NCBI GenBank assembly: GCA_023954375.1
Contig: JAMLIC010000029.1
Location: forward strand, 48,061-112,060
DNA from: Planctomycetota bacterium
Lineage (GTDB): Bacteria > Planctomycetota > J058
Length of the DNA: 64,000 nucleotides
Direction: 5' to 3'
Shown: positions 9,451 through 17,160 of the stretch, in pieces
Position numbering within the stretch: position 1 is the stretch's first letter
Layout: each line of letters opens with the position of its first letter
Made by a program: the position numbers and the translations under genes
The notes under the pieces: model-generated
The model's input: only the letters and a program-made list of their open reading frames with translations
The model's database searches: none
Told to the model about the DNA's origin: nothing

Positions 9451-10764
9451 CTAAGGGTGCTCGTGCACCTCCCCCTCGTCCTCGTCATCCACCCCCAGCG
9501 CGTGCGGGTGCCCGGGGTGCACGTGGGGGTGGTCGTGGTCGTGCGCCGGCGCGCGCTCGTCCACGGCCGGCAGCTCCGCCGCGTGCGCCTCGGCCGCGCG
9601 CGTCGCCGCCCGCTGCACGTCGGCCAAGGGCACGTCCTTGTCGCGCGCCAGGCGGGCGCAGTCGTCGTGCTCGGGCTTGGCCGTCACCCGCCCGTCGGGG
9701 CGCGTGGCCAGCTTGACGCGCACGACGCCGTAGACGGTGCTCACCTCGACCGTGCGCCGCGGCAAGGTCGTGCGCGCCTCGCGGCGGCGCCGCACGCCCA
9801 GGGTGCTGCCCTGCAGGATCAGCCCCTCGAGCGCGCCGGCCCGGGCCGGCTCGCACAGCACCGTGAGCAGGAGGCCCGGACGGCCCTTCTTCATCACGAC
9901 CGGCGTGAGGAACGCGTCGAGCGCGCCGCGCCGCAGGAGCCCCTCGGCCAGGTGCGCCACGCGCTCCGGCGTGTCGTCGTCGACGTTGGCCTCGAGGACG
10001 ACGACCTCGCCCGGGGCCTCGTCGTCGACCGCCCTTCCGAGCAGCACGCGCACGACGTTGGGCGCCGCCCCCTCGGGGGCCTCGCGCGTCCCGGCGCCGT
10101 GGCCGACGCGCTCGAGCCGGAGGGCCGGCGGCGGGCCGAAGCGCTCGGCCAGCGCGCACAGGAGCGCGGCGCCGGTCGGGGTGACGTGCTCGCGCCCGCC
10201 CTCGCGGCCCTCGACGAGCGCCCCGCTGGCCTCGGCGAGCCGCAGGACGGCCGGCGCCGGCAGGGGCAGGGTGCCGTGCTCGGCGCTGACCGTCCCGCGG
10301 GCCAGCGGCAGCGGCGAGCACTCGACGCGGTCGACCCCCAGGAGCTCGAGCGCCAGGCAGGCGGCGGCCACGTCGACGACCGCGTCGATCGCCCCGACCT
10401 CGTGGAAGTGGACGTGGTCCGGCGTCGTCCCGTGGACCTTCGCCTCGGCCGCCGCCAGCGCCTCGAAGGCCCGCCGCGCCCGCAGGTGCGCCCGCGGCGG
10501 CAGGGACGCCTGCTCGAGCAGGCGCAGGACGTCGCTGAGGTGGCGATGCGGGGCGTCCGTGCCCGGCGGGACGCGGACGTCGACGTGGCAGGCGTCGAGC
10601 CAGCCGCTGGCCTGCCGGCGGGACACGGCCAGCTCGAACGGCTCGACCGCCAGCCGGGCCAGCCCCCGGCGCAGGGCGTCCTCCGGGGCGCCCGCGTCGA
10701 GCAGCGCCGCGGTGATCATGTCCCCGGCGGCGCCGCCGACGAGGTCGAAGTATGCGATCCGCAC
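9451..10764 (-). CDS. larC: LarC, nickel insertion protein for the nickel-pincer cofactor
   Basis: 437 residues. LarC inserts nickel (CTP-dependent in Lactobacillus) into the pincer nucleotide used by lactate racemase and relatives. The N-terminus YFDLVGGAAGDM is the family signature; HFHEVGAIDAVVDV and the metal-site region follow, and KKGRPG starts the second domain. Both LarC1 and LarC2 parts are in one frame here, with no programmed frameshift. The C-terminal 30 residues are His/Asp-rich (HDHDHPHVHPGHPH), a likely nickel store. larB and larE are not in this window. Confidence 0.92.
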   Translation of the reverse strand: MRIAYFDLVGGAAGDMITAALLDAGAPEDALRRGLARLAVEPFELAVSRRQASGWLDACHVDVRVPPGTDAPHRHLSDVLRLLEQASLPPRAHLRARRAFEALAAAEAKVHGTTPDHVHFHEVGAIDAVVDVAAACLALELLGVDRVECSPLPLARGTVSAEHGTLPLPAPAVLRLAEASGALVEGREGGREHVTPTGAALLCALAERFGPPPALRLERVGHGAGTREAPEGAAPNVVRVLLGRAVDDEAPGEVVVLEANVDDDTPERVAHLAEGLLRRGALDAFLTPVVMKKGRPGLLLTVLCEPARAGALEGLILQGSTLGVRRRREARTTLPRRTVEVSTVYGVVRVKLATRPDGRVTAKPEHDDCARLARDKDVPLADVQRAATRAAEAHAAELPAVDERAPAHDHDHPHVHPGHPHALGVDDEDEGEVHEHP

Positions 10765-10870
10765 CCGGGCCTCCGCCGCCTCAACATACGGCCCCGCCAG
10801 GGGCGACGGTGGGGTCGCAGGGCGGTGACCCGGCGGTGACCGAAACCCGCGATGGTCAGCCGGTGCGAGC

Positions 10871-10900
10871 TTGACGGGTCTCGCGCCGCAACCCTACAAT
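10871..10900 (+). promoter_or_regulatory. Sigma-70-like promoter TTGACG-N18-TACAAT
   Basis: TTGACG at 10871-10876 and TACAAT at 10895-10900 are separated by 18 bases, close to the housekeeping consensus and striking in DNA this GC-rich. It points at the HEAT/pseudo-receiver gene (ATG 10993) and would give a leader of about 85 bases. Confidence 0.65.
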
Positions 10901-10992
10901 CCCGCCCCACTTCGGTTGGACTGCACGCGCGGAGTCCCGCCGGGGTCGAGGCGGTGGCCCTCACGGGGTCACCACAGTTGGGAGGAGTCCTC

Positions 10993-13557
10993 ATGCTGTC
11001 GACCTGGCAGCGCGCCCTCGCGGCGTGCGCCCTGGCCGCGATCCTGCTCACCCCCGGCGTCGCCCGGGCGCAGCAGCCCGACCAGGAGTTCCGCAACGGC
11101 GTGAAGGCGTTCGAGGAGGGCCGCTTCGAGGAGGCGGAGGCCCACTTCCGCAACGTCCTCAAGTCGCAGCCGAGCCACGAGCAGGCGCTCCGCTACCGCG
11201 ACGAGGCGGGCTACCACTTCTGGGTGCGCGTCCTGGCCAAGGGCGGGCGCCTGGCGACGGTCGCCCAGCGCGTGCTCAAGGCGGCCGAGGAGGCCGCCGT
11301 CCGCGAGCGGCAGGACCAGGGCAAGCTGCGCCAGGACATGGCGGGTCTGTGGTCGGACGACTTCATGACCGAGGTCGAGACGACCGAGCGGCTCGTGGCC
11401 CTCTACGGCCACTACGTCGTGCCCGAGCTCGTGTCGGTCCTCTCCGACCGCCGCGAGGAGGACCGCCGCGTGCGGGCGCTCTCGCTCCTCAAGCGCCTCG
11501 GCGACGAGGCCACGCTGGCCGTGATCGAGCTCCTCGAGTCGGAGGACGTCACGCTCCAGCAGAACGCCGCCGTGGCCCTCGGCCACATGGGCGACATCCG
11601 CGCCGTGCCGCCGCTGCGCCGCCTGGCCGAGCGCGCGTCCGACCCGCACGTCAAGGAGGCGGCCAACCGGTCCGTCTCGCAGCTGGGCAACATCGAGGGC
11701 TCGACGGCCGACGCCTACGCGCGGATCGCGGAGGAGTTCTACCGCGAGAACCCGATCTTCATGACCCACCGCTACCGCGAGTACGTCGTGTGGCAGTGGC
11801 AGCAGGACCGCCTCGGGCGCCGCGACGTGCCGCGGTTCCGCTGGAACGAGGAGGTCGCCGAGGAGTACTGCTACGACGGCCTCTCCGTCTCGCCCGACCA
11901 CCAGGCGCTCTGGACGCTGCTCCTCAACGTCTACGCGCAGGAGTGGACCGAGATCGAGGAGACGCTCCGCGTCGCGCGGCAGGTCAAGGACGCCGGCGGC
12001 GAGTTCGACGACGACGAGGTGTCGCGCCTCGAGCAGATGCAGGAGCAGCTGGCCAAGGTGAAGATGCTCGTGGCCAGCCGCGGCGCCGAGGGCGTGCTCT
12101 CGGCGCTCGGCAAGGCGCTCGCCGACCAGCGGGCGCCCGTGGCCGTGTTCCTGATCGAGCGGCTGCAGGAGCTGAACATCGACCCGGCGCTCCTCTCGGG
12201 CGGCGGCTCGGTGAGCTTCCTCCCGGCGGCGGAGCGGTCGGGCGCCCCGGCCCGCCCGGCGCCGGCGCCCGCCCCGGCCCGCCCGGCGGCGCAGCCCTCG
12301 CAGCCCAGCCAGCCGCCGCCCCCGCCGCCGCCGGCGCGCGAGCCGTCGGGGCCCAAGCCCACGCCGGTCCGTGACCCCGACGACGCCCCGCCGCTCGACG
12401 ACGACGAGCCGACGCCCCGCCGGCAGCCGCGCCGCGTGTCGGGCCTGCCGGGCGGCAGCGAGCGCTACGGCTACCGCGGCCCGCTCTTCGGGATCGACGG
12501 CCGCGCGCTCGGCGCCAGCGGCTCGACCGGCGAGCACCTGACGGGCGGCCAGGCGCTGGCCGCGGCGCTGACCTACGGCGACAAGCGCGTCCGCTACGCG
12601 GCCGCGATCGCCCTGGCGCACCTCGACCCGGCCGTCGACTTCCCCAACAGCGGCCAGGTGATCACGAACCTGATCGACTGCCTGGGCGAGAGCGGCCAGC
12701 GCGTGGTCCTCGTGGTCGAGAAGGACCGCAACCACCGGAACCGCATCGTCGGCCTCCTGCGCGAGCTGGGCTACATGGCCTTCGGCGTGGAGAGCGGCCG
12801 CGACGGCCTGATCCGCTCGAAGACCTTCCCCTCGCAGGACCTCGTGATCGTGTCGAGCGAGCTCAACACCGAGGGCGACCCGGCCCGCGGCGAGGACCCG
12901 CTCGAGTTCGAGTTCATCGACGAGCTCAAGCGCGACTTCCGCACGCGCCACACGAAGGTCATGGTCCTGGCGCCCGACGCGCGGCACCAGGTCATGCAGC
13001 AGCTCGTCGACGAGGGCCGCGCGGTCGACGTGATCGACCCGGACATCGACCGGGCGACGCTCGCCGACAAGCTGAACCGGGCCTTCGGCAGCGACGCCGA
13101 CCAGCGCGACGAGAAGGCGCGCTCGAACCAGATCTGCGCCCGCGCCGCCCTGGCGATCGCCCGGCTCAAGCCCGGCCACACGCGGATCGACATCGCGCAG
13201 GCGGCCCGCCCGCTGGCCGAGAACGTGAAGCGCGACGCCGGCCGCCCCGACGACGTGCGCGTGGCCTGCCTCGAGGGCCTCGCCGCGGTCGGCGCCGCCG
13301 GGCGCGGGACGCTCGAGCTCCTCACGCGCGAGTTCACCGACTCGATCAACTCGATCGAGGTGCGCCGCGCCCTGGCCAAGGCCATGGGCGAGGCGTGCAA
13401 GGGCCAGGCGATGCCCGAGGACACCTTCAAGGCGCTCCTCGAGGCCTGCGCCGACGAGGACCGCGAGCTGCACACCAACGCCGGCTACGCCCTCGGCAAG
13501 GCCAAGCTGACGGGCGCGCAGGCGCTCGAGGTGTTCCGGGCCCAGCGCCTCGAGTAG
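10993..13557 (+). CDS. Exported HEAT-repeat protein with a degenerate receiver domain
   Basis: 854 residues. ATG at 10993 follows GGGAGGAG and opens a Sec signal peptide (cleavage near ARAQ). A TPR-like region (about 30-75) is followed by HEAT-like repeats (about 135-235), a long Pro/Ala-rich linker (about 415-480), a further helical block, and a response-regulator-like domain (about 570-700). In that domain the acidic patch (VEKD) is present, but the usual phospho-Asp strand reads VIVSSEL, so the acceptor Asp is replaced. More HEAT-like helices end the protein. A receiver fold on an apparently exported protein is unusual. The role is unknown; binding or scaffolding is inferred. Confidence 0.85.
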   Translation: MLSTWQRALAACALAAILLTPGVARAQQPDQEFRNGVKAFEEGRFEEAEAHFRNVLKSQPSHEQALRYRDEAGYHFWVRVLAKGGRLATVAQRVLKAAEEAAVRERQDQGKLRQDMAGLWSDDFMTEVETTERLVALYGHYVVPELVSVLSDRREEDRRVRALSLLKRLGDEATLAVIELLESEDVTLQQNAAVALGHMGDIRAVPPLRRLAERASDPHVKEAANRSVSQLGNIEGSTADAYARIAEEFYRENPIFMTHRYREYVVWQWQQDRLGRRDVPRFRWNEEVAEEYCYDGLSVSPDHQALWTLLLNVYAQEWTEIEETLRVARQVKDAGGEFDDDEVSRLEQMQEQLAKVKMLVASRGAEGVLSALGKALADQRAPVAVFLIERLQELNIDPALLSGGGSVSFLPAAERSGAPARPAPAPAPARPAAQPSQPSQPPPPPPPAREPSGPKPTPVRDPDDAPPLDDDEPTPRRQPRRVSGLPGGSERYGYRGPLFGIDGRALGASGSTGEHLTGGQALAAALTYGDKRVRYAAAIALAHLDPAVDFPNSGQVITNLIDCLGESGQRVVLVVEKDRNHRNRIVGLLRELGYMAFGVESGRDGLIRSKTFPSQDLVIVSSELNTEGDPARGEDPLEFEFIDELKRDFRTRHTKVMVLAPDARHQVMQQLVDEGRAVDVIDPDIDRATLADKLNRAFGSDADQRDEKARSNQICARAALAIARLKPGHTRIDIAQAARPLAENVKRDAGRPDDVRVACLEGLAAVGAAGRGTLELLTREFTDSINSIEVRRALAKAMGEACKGQAMPEDTFKALLEACADEDRELHTNAGYALGKAKLTGAQALEVFRAQRLE

Positions 13558-13580
13558 GCGAGGACCGACCCGCCCGCCAC

Positions 13581-13621
13581 GCGACCCGGTCGAGCTGCGC
13601 TCGACCGGGTCGCGCGCGTTT
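13581..13621 (+). terminator. Strong hairpin after the HEAT/pseudo-receiver gene
   Basis: A perfect 15-bp stem with a 3-base loop (TGC), 24 bases after the stop codon, followed by a short T-run (GCGCGTTT). This is the best intrinsic terminator candidate in the window. Confidence 0.75.
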
Positions 13622-13690
13622 CGGGCGCTATCATGGACGCCGAGGGCGTCCGCGCGGGAGCGCGTGCGCCCGGAGGAACGGACACACACC

Positions 13691-14614
13691 ATGAAGAAGC
13701 GAAGCGGCGGGAAGGCCCGCGCCGACGGCGCGCGGCCCTCCAGGTCGTCGTCCCCGGCCGGCGAGGGCGCCTTGACGGGCGGCCCCGAGCGGCTGCAGAA
13801 GCTCCTCGCGCGCGCCGGCTACGGCTCGCGGCGGAAGTGCGAGGAGCTGATCACGAACGGCGGCGTGACCGTCGACGGCAAGGTCGTGACCGAGCTCGGC
13901 AGCAAGGCCGACCCGGCCGAGCAGGACGTGCGGGTCGAGGGGCGGCGGCTGCGGGTCGAGACGCCCGTCTACTACCTGCTGAACAAGCCCAAGGGCGTCC
14001 TGTGCACGGTCCGCGACCCGCAGGGGCGGCGGACGGTCCTCGACCTGATCCCCGAGCGGCGGCGGATCTTCCCCGTCGGGCGGCTCGACGCCGAGTCGCG
14101 CGGCGCGGTGATCCTCACCAACGACGGCAGCTTCACGAACCTCCTCACGCACCCGCGCTACGGGGTGGAGAAGACCTACCTCGTGCGCGTGCGCGGGGAG
14201 GTCGACGACAACGCCGTCGAGAAGCTCCGCCACGGGATCTGGCTGGCCGAGGGGCGCACGCTCCCGGCGCGCGTGTGGGTGATGAAGCGCAGGTCGGGCG
14301 AGACCGAGCTGGGCCTGGGGATCTCCGAGGGCAAGAACCGGCAGGTGCGGCGCATGCTCGCCAAGCTGGACTACAAGGTCCTGGCGCTGACGAGGACGCG
14401 CATCGGCCCCCTCACGCTCCGCGGCCTGGGCGACGGCGCCCACCGCGAGCTGACGAAGGACGAGGTCCTGTCGCTGAAGAAGCTCGCGCGCAAGAACGCC
14501 CAGGAGCCGCAGACGCAGCCCCGGGCCAGGCGCACGCGCGCGCGGGCGCGCGGCAAGCCCGACCCCGCGCAGGCCGGGCCTGCGCAGGCCGGGAGGGCGC
14601 CGCGCGGGGAGTAG
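13691..14614 (+). CDS. Pseudouridine synthase, RsuA/RluB/RluE/RluF family
   Basis: 307 residues. It isomerises a uridine in rRNA. An S4 RNA-binding domain (LQKLLARAGYGSRRKCEELI, about 36-80) precedes the catalytic domain, whose signature GRLDAESRGAVILTNDG carries the catalytic Asp; LNKPKG and GKNRQVRRM are the other conserved blocks. Basic N- and C-terminal tails flank the core. ATG at 13691 was chosen, with GGAGGA upstream; an earlier in-frame GTG at 13664 is possible. Which rRNA position it modifies cannot be told; RluB-like is most likely by length. Confidence 0.92.
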   Translation: MKKRSGGKARADGARPSRSSSPAGEGALTGGPERLQKLLARAGYGSRRKCEELITNGGVTVDGKVVTELGSKADPAEQDVRVEGRRLRVETPVYYLLNKPKGVLCTVRDPQGRRTVLDLIPERRRIFPVGRLDAESRGAVILTNDGSFTNLLTHPRYGVEKTYLVRVRGEVDDNAVEKLRHGIWLAEGRTLPARVWVMKRRSGETELGLGISEGKNRQVRRMLAKLDYKVLALTRTRIGPLTLRGLGDGAHRELTKDEVLSLKKLARKNAQEPQTQPRARRTRARARGKPDPAQAGPAQAGRAPRGE

Positions 14615-14640
14615 GGCCTCTCCGGGGCCCTTTCCCTGTT
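14613..14640 (+). terminator. Hairpin after the pseudouridine synthase gene
   Basis: AGGGCC at 14613-14618 pairs with GGCCCT at 14626-14631, followed by TTCCCTGTT. It is a short stem overlapping the stop codon, but it is placed as an intrinsic terminator would be. Confidence 0.4.
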
Positions 14641-14689
14641 CCGTTCGCCCCGCCCCGCTGGGTATCCTCCTCCCCCTGGGGAGGTGACC

Positions 14690-15061
14690 GTGTCCCGGCT
14701 CTTCGGCCTGGCGCTCGCGTGCGCCCTCGTCGCGCCCGCGGCGGGCTGCATCGCGCAGGACGACCGGCGGATCGGGCGCGAGATGGCGCACGACGACCTG
14801 CCGCGCTGCTACCAGCGGGCCCGCTTCCTCGAGGAGCGCGGGCTCGAGGCCCTCGACGAGGGGGGCGCCGCCCGGAGCAAGGAGCGCCAGCGCGAGCTCT
14901 ACGACCAGGCGATCCGCTACTTCCGCGACGCCGTCGGCCTCTACGAGGACGAGCTCATCCGCGACGCCCAGGCCCCGGCCGAGCGGCGCCGCAACGCCGA
15001 GCTCGAGATCGAGCGGCTCGAAGGCATGATCACTCGCACGCACAAGGCGCGCCCGCTGTAG
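14690..15061 (+). CDS. Small lipoprotein, helical
   Basis: 123 residues. The GTG at 14690 has GGGGAGG 5-6 bases upstream; the GTG at 14684 overlaps that site and is less likely. The signal peptide ends in lipobox PAAGC. The mature part is charged and helical (TPR-like block with YDQAIRYFRDAVGLYEDEL). Its stop overlaps the start of the RING-like gene by one base (TAGTG), so the two are translationally coupled. Function unknown. Confidence 0.75.
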   Translation: MSRLFGLALACALVAPAAGCIAQDDRRIGREMAHDDLPRCYQRARFLEERGLEALDEGGAARSKERQRELYDQAIRYFRDAVGLYEDELIRDAQAPAERRRNAELEIERLEGMITRTHKARPL

Positions 15062-15507
15062 TGGCCCGGATCCGCCTGCGCCGGGCCGCCGGCCGGCCGC
15101 ACTGCCCGCTCTGCCGGGTCGTCTTCGTCGGCGACGAGGCGGGCTACGACTGCGCGGGCTGCGCGACGCGCTACCACGAGGACTGCGCCGACGAGCTGGG
15201 CGGCTGCTCGACCCTCGGCTGCCCCCGCCTCGGCGCCGGCCCGGGCGACGACGACCCCGCCGACCAGCGCTGGAGGGCCCGCGCCCGCCGCTACCGCGAG
15301 GGCGCCCGCGCGCGCCGCTCCGAGGTCCGGCGCCTGCGCGAGGAGCACGCGACGGAGGCCCGGGCCCAGCTCCAGGCGCAGCAGGGGGGCGGCGTCAGCG
15401 CCGGCGACGTGGTCGAGGGCGCGTGGCTGGGCCTCCAGTGCCTCGACTGCCTGAGCTTCCTGGCGATCTTCAGCGTGCTCGCGGCCCTGGGCCTGTGGAC
15501 GCTGTGA
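15061..15507 (+). CDS. Membrane-anchored RING-like zinc-finger protein
   Basis: 148 residues. An N-terminal cross-brace-like zinc-binding region has CPLC, CAGC, a His, then Cys pairs spaced as in RING/PHD fingers (C-x2-C ... C-x2-C ... H-x3-C ... C-x4-C). A basic helical segment follows and a single transmembrane helix closes the C-terminus (about 125-146). Two related proteins lie elsewhere in the window (20294-21082 and 60521-61405). Prokaryotic RING-like fingers are known from planctomycete-type genomes; an E3-like role is speculation. Confidence 0.8.
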   Translation: MARIRLRRAAGRPHCPLCRVVFVGDEAGYDCAGCATRYHEDCADELGGCSTLGCPRLGAGPGDDDPADQRWRARARRYREGARARRSEVRRLREEHATEARAQLQAQQGGGVSAGDVVEGAWLGLQCLDCLSFLAIFSVLAALGLWTL

Positions 15508-15680
15508 CCTGATCCGTCCGCCGCCGCCGGGGGCGTCTCGCCGACGACGGTCGCGGACGCACGAAACCGTGCCTGGCCTGGGATCGGAGGAAGATGTACA
15601 CGGCTTTCGCTGCCCACTGTACGAGCACCGGTGACGTCCTTCGTGGCCTGGGAACCCGGCGTCACAGGCCGCGGTGATGG

Positions 15681-15884
15681 TCAGGAAGCGGGACCGAGCG
15701 AGGTGGCATAGTAACGAAGCACGTATGGTTTGTCGGGCTTCCCATCCGGTGCGGGCCAGTCATGCCCGAAGAAGGCGACGTAGCAGTCGGGAATGCCCTG
15801 CTCGTTGATCCACGACCAGACCACGACGCCCTTCTCGCCAGTTGCATGTAGGACGACGCGATCTCCAGGTCGGAAGTCACTCAT
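15681..15884 (-). CDS. Small SH3-like hypothetical protein
   Basis: 67 residues. ATG at 15884 has GGGAGGA eight bases upstream and was preferred over a longer frame to 15914. The sequence opens with FRPGDRVVLHATGEKGVVV, which resembles a KOW/SH3-type beta barrel, and then is rich in aromatics and prolines. The base composition of this stretch is lower in GC than the neighbours, hinting at recent arrival. Function unknown. Confidence 0.65.
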   Translation of the reverse strand: MSDFRPGDRVVLHATGEKGVVVWSWINEQGIPDCYVAFFGHDWPAPDGKPDKPYVLRYYATSLGPAS

Positions 15885-15971
15885 CTCGCGCGTCCTCCCG
15901 TTAGGCGAGGCCAACGACTCGTGCTCGGCCGGTCGACGGACGCTCGCTCGCGCGAAAGGGCGCCGGGCGCG

Positions 15972-16595
15972 TCAGGGCAGGAGGTCCGCCACCCGTACCA
16001 CCACGCCCTCGCCCGCACCGGCGGCGAGGCGGACCTCGGCGTCGCCCGTGAGCTCGACGGGGCCCGCGCGGAACCGCCCGTCCGCCGGCGCGGGGTCCTC
16101 GTGGACCTCCACACGGCGGTCGACGAGGTTCACGATCACGTACTGCCGGATCCCCGCCGCGGCGTAGATGCGGAGCTTGGTCGTCCGGTCGCGCTGGAGC
16201 GAGCTGTCCGAGACCTCGATCACCGAGCAGACCTCGTCGGGCCCCGGGTGGCGCGCGGCGAAGTCCTCCGGCACCCCACGGATCACGGCGGCGTCGGGCT
16301 CCGGCTCGTCCCGGGGCGGCAGGCGCAACGGGCCCTGGATCGACAGGTAGCAGCCGAGGCGCTCGAACGCGCTCATGAGCCTCGCCAGGCGATTCACCAC
16401 GAGCTGGTGCTCGGGGCCGACCGTCAGGGGCGCTCCCCCCGCCCGCGCCCGGTCCTTGGGCACGAGCAGCCCGTCGAGCAGCTCGATCGGCTCGCCCTCG
16501 GCCAGGATCCCCTGGGCGATCATGGCCTCGTACTGGTCGACGGTCAGCGGCGCGAGGCGCACGCGCCCGGCGGTCTCCTCCAGGATCGAGCTCAC
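15972..16595 (-). CDS. Uma2-family (DUF820) nuclease-fold protein
   Basis: 207 residues, the usual family length. The PD-(D/E)XK-type core is recognisable: ELLDGLLV near the start, EPDAAV for the catalytic Asp, IEVSDSSLQRDRTTKL with Glu and Lys, then YAAAGI and YVIVNL. Uma2 proteins are abundant in cyanobacteria and planctomycetes and their cellular role is still poorly known; nuclease activity is inferred from the fold. It is divergent from the small gene at 16762. Confidence 0.88.
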   Translation of the reverse strand: MSSILEETAGRVRLAPLTVDQYEAMIAQGILAEGEPIELLDGLLVPKDRARAGGAPLTVGPEHQLVVNRLARLMSAFERLGCYLSIQGPLRLPPRDEPEPDAAVIRGVPEDFAARHPGPDEVCSVIEVSDSSLQRDRTTKLRIYAAAGIRQYVIVNLVDRRVEVHEDPAPADGRFRAGPVELTGDAEVRLAAGAGEGVVVRVADLLP

Positions 16596-16761
16596 GAAGT
16601 CATCGTAACACCGGCGGGCACGCCTCTCACGACCGCGCCCGCGCGTCGAGCGCGCACGACGCGCGCCAGCGCCGCCGCCGTGAAGGCCTGGCCGCGGCGC
16701 GGAGGCCGCATGAGCCCTGGTGACTCATGGTCCCAAGAGGCATACCGAGGGGAGGAGACCG

Positions 16762-17148
16762 ATGACCCGACGAGTTCGTGACACCGGCGCGCGAGAGAAG
16801 CGGCTCCGCGACACGGGCCCTCGCGAGCGGCGTGTGGACCCCGCCGACGTCGCCAGGGCGCTCGGAGCCGAGCCCGTCGGCAGGGTCGATGCCCGTGCCA
16901 TTCCCTCCATGGACGGTCTCCACCGCGAGCTGGCCGAACGGCTGCGCTCGACCGGCGGACGGCCGGCCCTGGAGGGTGCGACCCGGCGCCAGAAGATCCC
17001 GCTCACCGACGCCGACTGGAACGAGCTCGAGCGCCTCTCCGAGCGCCTCGACGCCACCCCGGGCCAGATCGCGAGCGTGCTCCTCCATCAGGTCCTCGCG
17101 AACCTGGACGTCGAACAGGCGGCGACCCTCCTCAAGAAGAAGGCGTGA
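16762..17148 (+). CDS. Small hypothetical protein with helical C-terminus
   Basis: 128 residues. ATG at 16762 follows GGGGAGGAG. The first 40 residues are strongly basic with repeated RDTG motifs (RVRDTGAREKRLRDTGPRER), a small internal duplication. The C-terminal half (LTDADWNELERLSERL, then LLHQVLANL) is predicted helical and looks somewhat like a ribbon-helix-helix or antitoxin-type DNA-binding end. The link to Uma2 is only by position. Function unknown. Confidence 0.65.
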   Translation: MTRRVRDTGAREKRLRDTGPRERRVDPADVARALGAEPVGRVDARAIPSMDGLHRELAERLRSTGGRPALEGATRRQKIPLTDADWNELERLSERLDATPGQIASVLLHQVLANLDVEQAATLLKKKA

Positions 17149-17160
17149 GGGCGCCGACCC

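Noticed and set aside
9391..10839. A 482-residue plus-strand frame opposite larC
   Set aside because: Antisense of a strongly conserved gene; it has no domain signal or ribosome site.
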